A stretch of 64,000 bases of DNA from Microbacterium sp. ABRD28 (GCF_003850245.1 NZ_CP031015.1:2046001-2110000), one strand, 5' to 3'. Counted from the stretch's first letter, positions 51,756-60,825 are shown. Notes: a model not told the origin generated them from the letters alone. Numbers and translations are program-made.

Positions 51756-53102
51756 GTGTGGGAGATCGTCCGTATGGGGCTTCGACTCCTCGTCGCACAT
51801 TGGCCTGCCCTTCTGGCGTGGTATCTCGCAGGCTCGTTCGGGCGATACCTGTCGATCCAGCTGGCGGGATTCGTGGGCGGGTACACCGCGCTCGGAGGCA
51901 TCCTGCTCCTCCCGTTGGCGATCCTCGCCAAGCTCGTCAGCCTCGTGGCGATGTTCCTCGTCCTGAGGGACGGGATGCTGCGACTGAACGCGATCGCACC
52001 GACCCCGGTCGACCGTGCCGAGCGCCTCCGGTCGTTCCGCGACGCGCTGCTCTCGGCGGTTCTGCCGTTCATCGCTGTCTACGCCGTACTCGGCTTCCTC
52101 GTCGAGGATGTCACCGCCTACCTGCGGGTGGCACTGGCGGTGCAGACCGATCGCCAATGGGCGGCCATCGTGGAAGAGTCCGAGGTCGACACCTCCGGCG
52201 CGGTGGACAGCCTCGGTTGGGAGCCCTGGACGATCGTCGTCGTCATGCTCGCGTTCGCCGGTCGTTGGGCGTGGAAGCGCTGGGGATCCTCGCTCCCCCG
52301 GTGGACGGCGCTCGTCGCGACGTACCTCGAGGCGCTCTGGATCTTCCTCGTCGCCTATTTCATCGGTGAGGCCCTCGGGCAGGTGACGGCCTGGATCGCT
52401 ACGCGCCAGGCGATGGTGTGGGTGGCCGACCTCCGGCAGGCCGTCGGAGACCTCTTCGCGCCGCTCGGATGGACCTGGGACGCCGTGGAGTGGCTCATCG
52501 GTGAGGCAGGCGGCGTGCTCTTCGTTCCGCTCGCATGGCTGACGATCGCGGGCGTCATCTACGGACGCACCGTGTCACCGCAGGGTGCGCAGCTGCGTGG
52601 CGCTCTCGTCGACCGCGCCCGGTCGCGCTACGGGACCCTTCCCCAGCGACTCCGCCGCCGCCTCGTGGATCTCGGATCGGAGGTCGGCGGTCGGTTCCGC
52701 CCGATCTGGCAGGCGATCCTGCTCATGTGGCGCGGCGGACCGATCCTGGTCGGCGGGTACGTGCTGCTCTACACCGTCATCCTCTTCGTCGGGGAAGGGC
52801 TGCGCGTGCTCCTCACCCGACTGGTCGGGCCCCACGACCTGTTCGATTTCTGGGTCATCGCCGCCACGCCGCTCTTCCTCGTCGTCCCGCTCATCGTCGA
52901 GCCGCTGCGCACCGTCCTCATCGCCGCGACGTACGACGCGACGGTGGGTGCGCTCATCGGGGCGCCGGTGGTGTCGTCAGGGGATGACCTCGAGTCGGAG
53001 GAAGCCCGGCAGCTCGTTCGGGACGGTGAGCTCGACGCCGAACGGACCGCGAGCGTCGTCGGGGACGAGGTAGGGCACCTCGAGGGTGAACGGGGCCTCT
53101 GA
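51756..53102 (+). CDS. Polytopic membrane protein of unknown function
   Basis: A 448-residue protein with about seven membrane segments (for example LLVAHWPALLAWYLAGSFG, ILLLPLAILAKLVSLVAMFL, LLSAVLPFIAVYAVLGFLV). A soluble loop between early helices contains VQTDRQWAAIVEESEVDTSG. Not recognised. The GTG at 51756 is chosen from the leaderless -10; the open frame extends far upstream across another gene. Its last 126 bases are antisense to the end of the converging gene, giving a Glu/Asp-rich C-terminal tail that may not be conserved. Confidence 0.72.
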   Translation: MWEIVRMGLRLLVAHWPALLAWYLAGSFGRYLSIQLAGFVGGYTALGGILLLPLAILAKLVSLVAMFLVLRDGMLRLNAIAPTPVDRAERLRSFRDALLSAVLPFIAVYAVLGFLVEDVTAYLRVALAVQTDRQWAAIVEESEVDTSGAVDSLGWEPWTIVVVMLAFAGRWAWKRWGSSLPRWTALVATYLEALWIFLVAYFIGEALGQVTAWIATRQAMVWVADLRQAVGDLFAPLGWTWDAVEWLIGEAGGVLFVPLAWLTIAGVIYGRTVSPQGAQLRGALVDRARSRYGTLPQRLRRRLVDLGSEVGGRFRPIWQAILLMWRGGPILVGGYVLLYTVILFVGEGLRVLLTRLVGPHDLFDFWVIAATPLFLVVPLIVEPLRTVLIAATYDATVGALIGAPVVSSGDDLESEEARQLVRDGELDAERTASVVGDEVGHLEGERGL

Positions 53103-53498
53103 ACCGGTCTCGCAGGAGCTCGGCTGCTCGTAGCGCCAGTCCACCTCGGTCGTCGCGGCACCCCACTCGCGGCCCGCGCCGCCGAGCTCGCGAAGGACCG
53201 GGGTGGTGCACCCGGGGGTCTCTGCGGCTGGGTCGACGGGGATCTCGATGACGAGCACGCGGGTTCCGGCCGGTGCGTCGGCGGCGAACGCTCCGGTCTC
53301 GTCGACCGCCGTCGCCGGACCCCAGGACGCTCCGGCCCAGTCGATGCTCTCGCCTGCGGTGGCCGTGGTGGGGAACACGGGGTCGGCCTGACTCCAGCGC
53401 CACCACTCGACCCCCATCGGGATGAGAACCGTAGCCGGGAGCAGAATCGCGACCGCACCCAGTGCGAGGGCGTTGCGTCGCCACCATCCGCGTCTCAT
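52977..53498 (-). CDS. Membrane-anchored extracytoplasmic protein (third of three)
   Basis: A 173-residue protein with an N-terminal membrane anchor (RRNALALGAVAILLPATVLI) and an outer domain containing three cysteines (TPGCTTPV, SSCETG). ATG overlaps the stop of the upstream gene (ATGA); MGEAM at 53510 is an alternative start. It shares 126 bases antisense with the 3' end of the polytopic membrane protein gene. Not recognised; similar in plan to its two upstream neighbours. Confidence 0.7.
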   Translation of the reverse strand: MRRGWWRRNALALGAVAILLPATVLIPMGVEWWRWSQADPVFPTTATAGESIDWAGASWGPATAVDETGAFAADAPAGTRVLVIEIPVDPAAETPGCTTPVLRELGGAGREWGAATTEVDWRYEQPSSCETGSEAPFTLEVPYLVPDDARGPFGVELTVPNELPGFLRLEVIP

Positions 53499-54040
53499 CG
53501 CTTCGCCCATCCCGTCTCGAGCAGCTCGACCTCGTCCTGGAGCTCCAGCGAGGCCAGATCCAGGTCGAGGGTCACGGCGCTGTCGAGCCTCGGGTCGTCG
53601 TACAGCCCCAGCTCGAGCGTGGCGGCGCGGCGTACGACGTCGCTCGGGATCTCGAAGGCAAGACTCCCCTGCCGCGGGATCCCCGGCGTCAGCACGCTGC
53701 CGAACAGCGACGGCGGCCGTTCGCTCGCGCGGTAGGTGAGACCGTCGACCGTGAGCTCTGCGCGGGCGAGCCTCGTGCCGGTCTCCTCCCGCGTCGCCTC
53801 TGCCTCGAGGTCGACGATGAGCCAGGTGCCTTCGGCGGACCAGCCGCCCGCGACCGCGCTCGAGGCGAGCTGTACGTCGGTGACGGCTACGGCGAAGCCC
53901 CGCGCCGTCACGGTCCGGTCGATCTCCGCGGCGAGCGGGAACGGGGCCTCGGCGTCGTCCTGGGTGGGGGTGATCTGGATGACACCCCAGGCCCCCACCA
54001 TGAGCGTCAGACCGATCGCCCAGGCCAGCCACCGCCTCAT
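53495..54040 (-). CDS. Membrane-anchored extracytoplasmic protein (second of three)
   Basis: A 181-residue protein: MRRWLAWAIGLTLMVGAWGVI is the anchor or uncleaved signal, and the rest is a beta-rich domain with VAVTDVQLASSAVAGGW and WLIVDLEAEATREETG, reminiscent of DUF4352-like immunoglobulin folds. It overlaps both neighbours by four bases. Function unknown. Confidence 0.75.
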   Translation of the reverse strand: MRRWLAWAIGLTLMVGAWGVIQITPTQDDAEAPFPLAAEIDRTVTARGFAVAVTDVQLASSAVAGGWSAEGTWLIVDLEAEATREETGTRLARAELTVDGLTYRASERPPSLFGSVLTPGIPRQGSLAFEIPSDVVRRAATLELGLYDDPRLDSAVTLDLDLASLELQDEVELLETGWAKR

Positions 54041-54711
54041 CCTTCTTCGCCTTCGGCGTCTGCGCCGGCACCGACATCGGTCACTTCCAGCGTCATCGTT
54101 GCGGCCGTGACGGGCGTCTCCCAGTACTCGCCGGCGATGACGAGCTCGCCCCTGCGGAGACTGAGATCCCGCAGGACGACCTCGATCTCGTCGCCGTCCG
54201 CCAGAGCATCGCGGTCGACCGCCCAGGTGAGGACCAACTCTGCCGGAACGCGCGGCTGCAGATACGGAGAGAACGTGGTGTCGTCGAAGCGCGCGATGGC
54301 CGCTGCGGGTTCATCCCTCAGCTCGGCGATGCGCACCCCGGCACTCAGCCCGCTGAGTCCCTCGGACGGCAGTGCCCGATCCCAGACGTTCTCGGCGGTG
54401 AGGACCACCGCCAGCACACGCTGACCGGGCTCGACGGTGATCCCCGCCTCGGGGAGCTCGTCGATGAGGACGGCACGCTCGACGGTGAGCGCGAACTGGG
54501 CGTTGACGTGGGTCTCTCCCGCCTCGAGCTCGGGATGCGGAGGGACGGCGGCCTGTGCGAGGCCGCCGAACGCAGCGGTGGCCGCGAGGAACGTCGCCGT
54601 CAGGATGCCGGCGAACCAGCCGGTGGGGATGCGATCCCAGGTGCGTGCCAGCCAGGATGTACGAGACGGCCGCGCCGGATCGGGGGCCGGGGTCTCGGGT
54701 GGGGCCGTCAC
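54037..54711 (-). CDS. Membrane-anchored Ig-like extracytoplasmic protein (first of three)
   Basis: A 224-residue protein with a Pro-rich cytoplasmic N-terminus, one helix at about 33-53 (GWFAGILTATFLAATAAFGGL) and an outer domain with the pattern FALTVERAVLIDELP...RVLAVVLTAENVWD, like DUF4352/Ig-fold proteins. It begins the three-gene operon with a leaderless GTG start. The three products may form one envelope complex; the role is not known. Confidence 0.75.
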   Translation of the reverse strand: MTAPPETPAPDPARPSRTSWLARTWDRIPTGWFAGILTATFLAATAAFGGLAQAAVPPHPELEAGETHVNAQFALTVERAVLIDELPEAGITVEPGQRVLAVVLTAENVWDRALPSEGLSGLSAGVRIAELRDEPAAAIARFDDTTFSPYLQPRVPAELVLTWAVDRDALADGDEIEVVLRDLSLRRGELVIAGEYWETPVTAATMTLEVTDVGAGADAEGEEG

Positions 54712-54717
54712 GCCGAA

Positions 54718-54723
54718 ACCCTA
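54718..54723 (-). promoter_or_regulatory. Leaderless -10 (TAGGGT) of the three-gene envelope operon
   Basis: On the minus strand TAGGGT, six bases, then GTG at 54711. Confidence 0.6.
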
Positions 54724-54761
54724 TCCCGGAAGCGGTTCGGTCCGATGACGCCGCCCGGTGA

Positions 54762-54965
54762 CTATCGCGAGCGATCGAGGAAAGCCCGCGCCTCGCGTTC
54801 GACCAGCACCGGTACGAAATCGCGCACTTTCGCGCCGCCGAAGTGCTGGCGTGCGCTGTCCACAGCTGTCCGGATGTCGTCGGGAGAGGCCTGCGGGTAG
54901 CGCTCGCGCAGGCGATCGGCGATCTCGGCGAACACGACGTCCTCGTCGGGGATCTCACGAGTCAT
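54762..54965 (-). CDS. Small three-helix protein
   Basis: A 67-residue protein with three predicted helices (VFAEIADRLRERY, PDDIRTAVDSARQHF, VRDFVPVLVEREARAFL), the plan of the small actinobacterial three-helix-bundle dimerisation domain family. The ATG at 54965 is preferred over an in-frame start 12 codons upstream, which lies outside the helical region. Function unknown; glnE ends 63 bases upstream on the same strand. Confidence 0.72.
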   Translation of the reverse strand: MTREIPDEDVVFAEIADRLRERYPQASPDDIRTAVDSARQHFGGAKVRDFVPVLVEREARAFLDRSR

Positions 54966-55028
54966 GACTGAAGGATGCGCCTGAATCGTTCTCAGGCGCA
55001 AGATCGGGTTTCCGTGCGTGCTGCTCGC

Positions 55029-58000
55029 TCAGCCGTAGAAGAGTCGCTCGAAGCTTCGTCGGGCCCGACGTGCCGTGCGCAGCCAGTCCTCCTCGACCTG
55101 TGTCGCCGATCGCGGTGGGTACTCCAGCAGTCGGCCGATGCCGTCCAGCTTCTTCCGGTCCGTCGGCAGCACGTCGCTCGTCTGTCCGGACAGGAGGGTG
55201 TTGGCCGAGCGTAGACGGCTGGCGAGCCGCCACGCCTCGAACAGGCGCGCGGCATCCGCCTCGGGAACGATGCCGGCATCCTTCGCCGCCGTCAGCGCGA
55301 TGGTGGTCGAGGTGGTGCGCAACGCCGGCACGGTGTGGGCGTACTGCAGCTGCAGCAGCTGGACGAGCCACTCCACGTCGCTGAGGCCGCCGGGTCCGAG
55401 CTTGAGATGCCGTGCCGGATCGGCCCCCTGCGGCAGGCGCTCGTTCTCGACCCGGGCCTTGATCCGCTTGATCTCGCGGAGCCCGGCCGGGTCGGGCGAT
55501 GCGGGGTAGCGCACCTCGTTGGCGAGCCCGGTGAACGCGGTGATGAGTTTGACGCTGCCTGCCACGCCTCGGGCGCGCAGGAGCGCCTGGGCCTCCCACG
55601 ACAGCGACCAGCGGCGGTAGTACTCCTCGAACGCGTCCAGCGATCTCGCAAGCGGCCCGTTGCGCCCCTCGGGGCGCAGCCCCGCATCGAGGTCGAGCGG
55701 TGCACGATGATCCTCGGAGTACTGCCGCAGCGCTCCCACGAGCTGCAGAGCCTTGCGCGCCGCCCGCTCGGGATCCAACCCGTTCGGGCGGTAGACGTAC
55801 ATGACATCGGCGTCCGAGCCGAACCCGAGCTCGGCTCCGCCGAACCGTCCCATGGCGATCACCGAGAAATCCAGCGGCTCATCCTCGGGATCGAGAACGT
55901 CGCGTCGGACGGCCCGCAGCGTCGCCTGGATGGTGACTTCGGTGATCGTGGTCAGGGCATCGGCAAGTTCCTCGATCGTGAGGGTGCCGACGATCGCCGC
56001 CATGGCCGTGCGCAGAAGCTCGCGGCGTCGAAGCGCCCGCACGGCTCGCATCGCGTCGTCGACGGTCTCGTGGCGGGTCTGGATGGCCCGCGCCTCCTCC
56101 TGAAGCGCGAGGCCGCTGCGGGGTCGGAGCAGATCAGGGTCATCCAGCCACGCCGCCGACTCGGGGATCCACTCCATCAGCTCTCCGACGTACCGCGAGC
56201 CCGACAGTACGCGGGTGAGGCTCTCGGCCGCTCCTGACGAGTCGCGGAGCATGCGGAGGAACCACGGAGTGTCGCCCAGCCGCTCGCTGATGCGGCGGAA
56301 GGCAAGCAGCCCGTAGTCGGGGTCGACGCCGTCGGCGAACCAGCGGATCATCACCGGCATGAGGTGCCGTTGGATCGTCGCCTTCCGGCTGAGTCCGCTC
56401 GTGAGCGCACCGATGTGGCGCAGCGCCCCGGCAGGATCGGTGAAGCCGATCGCCGCCAGTCGGTCGTGAGCCTGCGCCGGTGAGAGCGACCGTTCGGCCT
56501 CGGGAAGGCTTGCGACCGCGGAGAGCAGGGGACGATAGAACAGGCGGACGTGGATATCGCGGACCTCGCGCTTGGTCGCCTCCCATGTCTGCCACACCCG
56601 CTCCCCCGTCTCGGCGAGCCCCGTGGCGCGTGCCAGCACGCGCAGCTCGTCAGCATCCCGCGGCATGAGATGCGTGCGGCGGAGGTTCCTCAGCTGCATC
56701 CGATGTTCCAACAGACGGAGCCTGCGGTAGTCGCGAGAGAACGCGGATGCTTCGGCGCGTCCGATGTAGCCCTCCGATGCGAGGGCTTCGAGGGCCGGCA
56801 GCGTTCCGCGCTGCCGGATCCGGTCGTCGCTCAGGCCATGGACCAGCTGGAGCAGCTGGACGGTGAACTCCACGTCCCGGATGCCACCGGGTCCCAGCTT
56901 GATCTGGACCGCGACCTCGTCGGCGGGGATGTGCTCGGTGACCCGCTCACGCATGCGCTGGACGCTGTCGACGAAGTTCTCGCGCGCCGCGCTCGTCCAC
57001 ACCTTCGGCGCGAGGGCGGCGACGTACTCCTCGCCGAGCGCGACGTCTCCCGCCAGCGGTCGGGCTTTCAGCAGCGCCTGGAACTCCCAGCTCTTCGCCC
57101 AGCGCTCGTAGTACGACAGGTGCGAGCCGAGTGTGCGCACCAGCGCACCCTGCTTGCCCTCCGGGCGCAGGTTGGCGTCCACCTCCCACAGCGGGGGCTC
57201 GATCTCGGCGCCCGAGATGCCGCGCATGGTCTGGACGGCGAGCCGAGTGGCGATGTCGACGACGCGGCTCTCGCCGATCTCCTCGATGATGTCGTCGTCG
57301 GCGCCGGCGACGAAGATGACGTCGACGTCGCTGACATAGTTGAGCTCGCGTGCCCCGGCCTTCCCCATGCCGATGACGGCGAGGTTCGTGCGCGCCACCT
57401 GCTCGACCGGGAACAGGCCCGCCCCGGCGGCCCCGCGCGACACACGGGTCCGCGCGACGGCGAGCGAGGCTTCCAGCGCCGCACCGGCGGCATCCGCGAG
57501 GCGTGCGGCCACGTCGGGGATCACCTCGAGCGGTTCGGGATGCAGCAGATCGAACGCCGCGATCTGGGCGAGGAGGCGCCGGTAGCGTACCCGCAGTCTC
57601 ACCCAGGACTCTTCTGTGCCCTCTGCGGCGAAGCCGTCCTCGGCGCCGATGGCCTCGAGCATCTCCTCGCGCAGGGATGCCGGGCTCGGGAGGGCGAGCC
57701 CGGCGTCGACGAGGTGGATCAGTTCGTCGGGGCGTCGCAGGAAGAACTCTGCGAACCCCGTCGAGGCCCCGAGGAGCGCCCACAGGGCGCGCCATCCCTG
57801 TGGGTCGGCATGGATCCGGCGCACCGGCTGCGGATCGCGCCGGGCGATGCGTGTGAGTGCCAGGAGCGCGCCGTCCGGATCCGCGGCGGACGCGGCAGCA
57901 CGGAGCAGATCGGAGCGGGGTACCGTGATGGCCGCGGCCAGCTCTTCCAACAGCTCGGCGCTCTCCGAGAGCGCGCTGAACCCGAGCCGAGCGAGCTCGG

Positions 58001-58031
58001 TGAGAGACGACGTGCGCTCGCCCGTGCTCAT
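55029..58031 (-). CDS. glnE: Bifunctional glutamine synthetase adenylyltransferase/deadenylylase
   Basis: A 1000-residue enzyme that adds or removes AMP on GlnA according to nitrogen status. Two nucleotidyltransferase domains are visible: the N-terminal deadenylylase half with VIGMGKAGARELNYVSDVDV (near 225-245) and the C-terminal half with IAMGRFGGAELGFGSDADVM (near 735-755), each with the GS...DxD signature. A central linker and the GlnD-PII-type helical regions (KLGPGGIRDVEFTVQ and KLGPGGLSDVEWLVQ) repeat in both halves. It follows glnA2 by 7 bases. Confidence 0.97.
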   Translation of the reverse strand: MSTGERTSSLTELARLGFSALSESAELLEELAAAITVPRSDLLRAAASAADPDGALLALTRIARRDPQPVRRIHADPQGWRALWALLGASTGFAEFFLRRPDELIHLVDAGLALPSPASLREEMLEAIGAEDGFAAEGTEESWVRLRVRYRRLLAQIAAFDLLHPEPLEVIPDVAARLADAAGAALEASLAVARTRVSRGAAGAGLFPVEQVARTNLAVIGMGKAGARELNYVSDVDVIFVAGADDDIIEEIGESRVVDIATRLAVQTMRGISGAEIEPPLWEVDANLRPEGKQGALVRTLGSHLSYYERWAKSWEFQALLKARPLAGDVALGEEYVAALAPKVWTSAARENFVDSVQRMRERVTEHIPADEVAVQIKLGPGGIRDVEFTVQLLQLVHGLSDDRIRQRGTLPALEALASEGYIGRAEASAFSRDYRRLRLLEHRMQLRNLRRTHLMPRDADELRVLARATGLAETGERVWQTWEATKREVRDIHVRLFYRPLLSAVASLPEAERSLSPAQAHDRLAAIGFTDPAGALRHIGALTSGLSRKATIQRHLMPVMIRWFADGVDPDYGLLAFRRISERLGDTPWFLRMLRDSSGAAESLTRVLSGSRYVGELMEWIPESAAWLDDPDLLRPRSGLALQEEARAIQTRHETVDDAMRAVRALRRRELLRTAMAAIVGTLTIEELADALTTITEVTIQATLRAVRRDVLDPEDEPLDFSVIAMGRFGGAELGFGSDADVMYVYRPNGLDPERAARKALQLVGALRQYSEDHRAPLDLDAGLRPEGRNGPLARSLDAFEEYYRRWSLSWEAQALLRARGVAGSVKLITAFTGLANEVRYPASPDPAGLREIKRIKARVENERLPQGADPARHLKLGPGGLSDVEWLVQLLQLQYAHTVPALRTTSTTIALTAAKDAGIVPEADAARLFEAWRLASRLRSANTLLSGQTSDVLPTDRKKLDGIGRLLEYPPRSATQVEEDWLRTARRARRSFERLFYG

Positions 58032-58038
58032 GGGCCGG

Positions 58039-59376
58039 TCAGAGCATCTCGAGGTTGCTCTTCAGCTCGAAGGGGGTCACCTGCGAGCGGTACTCCTGCC
58101 ACTCGCGCCGCTTGTTGAGGAGGACATACGTGAAGACCTGCTCCCCGAGCGTCTCGGCGACAAGCTCCGACTCCTCCATGTACTCCAGCGCGTGGTCCAG
58201 GCTCGCCGGGAGCGGGGCGTATCCGAGCGCGCGGCGCTCGGCGTCGGTGAGCGACCAGACGTTGTCCTCGGCTTCGGGAGGCAGCTCGTAGCCCTCCTCG
58301 ATGCCCTTGAGGCCCGCGGCCAGCATGAGCGCGTACGCGAGATAGGGGTTGGCCGCCGAATCGAGCGCACGGTACTCGACGCGTGAGGACTGACCCTTGT
58401 TCGGCTTGTACAGCGGCACCCGCACGAGGGCCGAGCGATTGTTGTGGCCCCAGGTGATGAAACTCGGTGCCTCGTCGCCACCCCACAGTCGCTTGTAGGA
58501 GTTGACGAACTGGTTCGTCACCGCGGAGATCTCGTTGGCGTGACGGAGGAGTCCGGCGATGAACTGCCTCCCGATCTTGGAGAGCTGGTACTGCGCTCCT
58601 TCTTCGTAGAAAGCATTGACGTCGCCCTCGAATAACGACATGTGCGTGTGCATCCCGCTTCCGGGCTTACCGCCGAGGGGCTTGGGCATGAACGTCGCGT
58701 ACACGCCCTGCTCGATCGCCACTTCCTTGATCACCGTGCGGAACGTCATGATGTTGTCGGCGGTGGCGAGGGCATCGGCGTATCGGAGGTCGATCTCGTT
58801 CTGGCCGGGACCGCCCTCGTGGTGGCTGAACTCGACCGAGATCCCCAGGTCTTCCAGCATCCGCACCGAGCGGCGACGGAAGTCATGCGCCGTCCCGCCG
58901 GGCACGTTGTCGAAGTAACCGGCCGAGTCGACCGGTTCGGGACCCTCGGTGCCGAACGACGAGGACTTCAGCAGGTAGAACTCGATCTCGGGGTGGGTGT
59001 AGAAGGTGAACCCCGCATCAGCGGCTTTCGCCAGCGCACGCTTGAGCACGTGACGCGGATCGGCGACGGCGGGCTGGCCGTCGGGCGTGGTGATGTCGCA
59101 GAACATGCGCGCGGTGGGGTCGATCTCACCGCGCCAGGGCAGGATCTGGAAGGTGCTGGGGTCGGGATGGGCCAGCAGGTCGGACTCGTACGACCGCGTG
59201 AGACCCTCGATCGCCGACCCGTCGAAGCCCAGCCCCTCTGAGAACGCCCCCTCGACTTCGGCCGGGGCGATCGCCACCGACTTCAGCGTCCCGATGACGT
59301 CGGTGAACCACAGGCGGACGAACTTCACGCCGCGTTCCTCGATCGTGCGCAGTACGAAGTCCCGCTGCTTGTCCAT
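58039..59376 (-). CDS. glnA2: Glutamine synthetase type I, GlnA2-like
   Basis: A 445-residue GS-I paralogue. VRLWFTDVIGTLKSVAI starts the beta-grasp domain, HPEIEFYLLKS and HHEGGPGQNEIDLRY hold metal ligands, and KPGSGMHTHMSLFEG and WGHNNRSALVRVP the substrate sites. At the adenylylation position it has DNVWSLTDAERRAL, with Trp instead of Tyr, and it lacks the LPPEE context, so GlnE should not modify it. AAAGGAA precedes the ATG. It forms an operon with glnE. It may act as a GS or as a gamma-glutamylpolyamine synthetase-like enzyme. Confidence 0.94.
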   Translation of the reverse strand: MDKQRDFVLRTIEERGVKFVRLWFTDVIGTLKSVAIAPAEVEGAFSEGLGFDGSAIEGLTRSYESDLLAHPDPSTFQILPWRGEIDPTARMFCDITTPDGQPAVADPRHVLKRALAKAADAGFTFYTHPEIEFYLLKSSSFGTEGPEPVDSAGYFDNVPGGTAHDFRRRSVRMLEDLGISVEFSHHEGGPGQNEIDLRYADALATADNIMTFRTVIKEVAIEQGVYATFMPKPLGGKPGSGMHTHMSLFEGDVNAFYEEGAQYQLSKIGRQFIAGLLRHANEISAVTNQFVNSYKRLWGGDEAPSFITWGHNNRSALVRVPLYKPNKGQSSRVEYRALDSAANPYLAYALMLAAGLKGIEEGYELPPEAEDNVWSLTDAERRALGYAPLPASLDHALEYMEESELVAETLGEQVFTYVLLNKRREWQEYRSQVTPFELKSNLEML

Positions 59377-59437
59377 GGGTTCCTTTCCGCCGGGGTGTTG
59401 CGGACGCGGGGCCTGAGCCGACCGCGCCGAGGTCAGA

Positions 59438-59659
59438 CTAGTTCGCGCCGTCCGTGCCGGCCGGACGGCTCTCCCAGCCGTCCTCGCGTGCTTCGTCCTC
59501 GGCCCAGGCGCGGGAGCGCTCGCGCAGCACCTCGGGAGCCTTCGCGGCCTCCTCAGCCGTGTCGAACGGCCCAGCACGGTCGATGGCGGGCGATTCGAAG
59601 CCCTTTTCGACCTCGCCGGTGGTCAGGTTGTACCAGTACTTCTCGCTGTCGTTCGCCAC
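59438..59659 (-). CDS. Small SPOR-like hypothetical protein
   Basis: A 73-residue conserved-type actinobacterial protein, KYWYNLTTGEVEKGFES at the N-terminus then a charged helical tail (EVLRERSRAWAEDEAR) rich in Ala/Glu. The GTG at 59659 has GGAG five bases upstream, and no longer reading is supported. The aromatic WYN motif resembles a mini SPOR-type fold, but function is unknown. It precedes glnA2 on the same strand by 61 bases and may share its transcript. Confidence 0.75.
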   Translation of the reverse strand: MANDSEKYWYNLTTGEVEKGFESPAIDRAGPFDTAEEAAKAPEVLRERSRAWAEDEAREDGWESRPAGTDGAN

Positions 59660-59725
59660 ATCGACTCCTCGGCTCGCCCACGGATCATCCGCTGGGTCGA
59701 TCCTATCGATCGACGGTGGCGTCGA

Positions 59726-59731
59726 TAGGCT
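59726..59731 (+). promoter_or_regulatory. Leaderless -10 (TAGGCT) of ppgK
   Basis: TAGGCT, six bases, then ATG at 59738. Confidence 0.6.
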
Positions 59732-59737
59732 TGCGCC

Positions 59738-60535
59738 ATGGCTTCTGACGCGACGCGTGCCGTCGGCATCGACATCGGCGGCACCGGCATCAAGGGTGCG
59801 GTGGTCGATCTGAAGGACGGGACCCTCCTCACCGATCGGGTGAAGGTGTCCACTCCGAAGGGCGCGGAGCCGCCCGACGTCCTCGAGGCCGTCAAAGAGG
59901 TCCTGTCGCGCCTCGAGATCAGCGAGGACGCCATCCCGCTCGGCGTCGCCTTCCCCGCCATCGTGAAGAACGGCACGACGCTCTCGGCCGCGAACGTGTC
60001 CGACAAGTGGATCGGGTTCGAGGCGGAGAAGTTCTTCGAGGAGGGACTCGGGCGCGACATCTACTTCGCCAACGATGCCGACGTCGCAGGGGTCGCCGAG
60101 ATGCGCTACGGCGCCGCACGCGACCAGAACGGGCTGGTGATCCTCACCACTCTCGGCACGGGCATCGGCTCTGCGGTGATGTACCGCGGTGTTCTCATCC
60201 CCAACACCGAACTGGGTCATCTCCAGCGTGCCAAGCACGGAAAGGACGCCGAGGCGTTCGCCGCGTACTCCGCCATGGAGCGCGAAGAACTCTCGTGGGA
60301 GCAGTGGGCCGAGCGACTCCAGTGGTACTACGACTACGTGCAGTTCCTCTTCAGCCCCGATCTCTTCATCGTCGGGGGCGGCGTGAGCAAGCATGCCGAC
60401 AAGTTCCTCCACCTGCTGTCGCTCAAGACGCCGATCGTGCCGGCGACCCACCGCAACAATGCGGGGATCATCGGCGCGGCCGCCCTGTCGCTCGGTGCGG
60501 CACCGCAGCTGGCCGACGTCACCGTGGCCGATTGA
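59738..60535 (+). CDS. ppgK: Polyphosphate glucokinase
   Basis: A 265-residue ROK-type kinase that phosphorylates glucose with polyphosphate (or ATP). The phosphate motif is VGIDIGGTGIKGAVVDL (near 6-22), the catalytic/substrate segment is FANDADVAGVAEMRYG (near 108-123) and LTTLGTGIGSAVMYRG follows. The ROK zinc motif is missing, as in other actinobacterial PpgK. Leaderless ATG. It is not linked to other sugar genes here. Confidence 0.92.
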   Translation: MASDATRAVGIDIGGTGIKGAVVDLKDGTLLTDRVKVSTPKGAEPPDVLEAVKEVLSRLEISEDAIPLGVAFPAIVKNGTTLSAANVSDKWIGFEAEKFFEEGLGRDIYFANDADVAGVAEMRYGAARDQNGLVILTTLGTGIGSAVMYRGVLIPNTELGHLQRAKHGKDAEAFAAYSAMEREELSWEQWAERLQWYYDYVQFLFSPDLFIVGGGVSKHADKFLHLLSLKTPIVPATHRNNAGIIGAAALSLGAAPQLADVTVAD

Positions 60536-60631
60536 GAGGATGCCGACGGGGATGATGCCGACGGAGAGGACCCTGAGCGCCCGTCAACGGTAGCCCCATC
60601 CCGGGGCCGCCCATGACGAAGGGACGCCCCT

Positions 60632-60814
60632 GTGCGTGCTGTGCTCTGCAACACCCTCTTCCGCTTGTTCGGTCACCGTTTGTGCTGCGGTCGGATCCCT
60701 GACTGGACCGCCCGCATCGGTCAGCGCTGGGACACCTACGACGTCGCGCCGCTGAATCTGTACAACGTCATGTGGTCCATTCAGCACTGGATCCGCTGCG
60801 GCATGACCGACTGA
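60632..60814 (+). CDS. Small cysteine-containing hypothetical protein
   Basis: A 60-residue protein starting GTG with AAGGGA seven bases upstream. Codon third positions are strongly GC-rich, supporting translation. It is rich in Trp, Arg and Cys (LCNTLFRLFG, HRLCCGRIPDW, HWIRCGMTD). The paired cysteines could bind zinc or a disulfide. No family recognised. Followed by a GC-rich imperfect hairpin. Confidence 0.5.
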   Translation: MRAVLCNTLFRLFGHRLCCGRIPDWTARIGQRWDTYDVAPLNLYNVMWSIQHWIRCGMTD

Positions 60815-60825
60815 TCCGTGTGACT

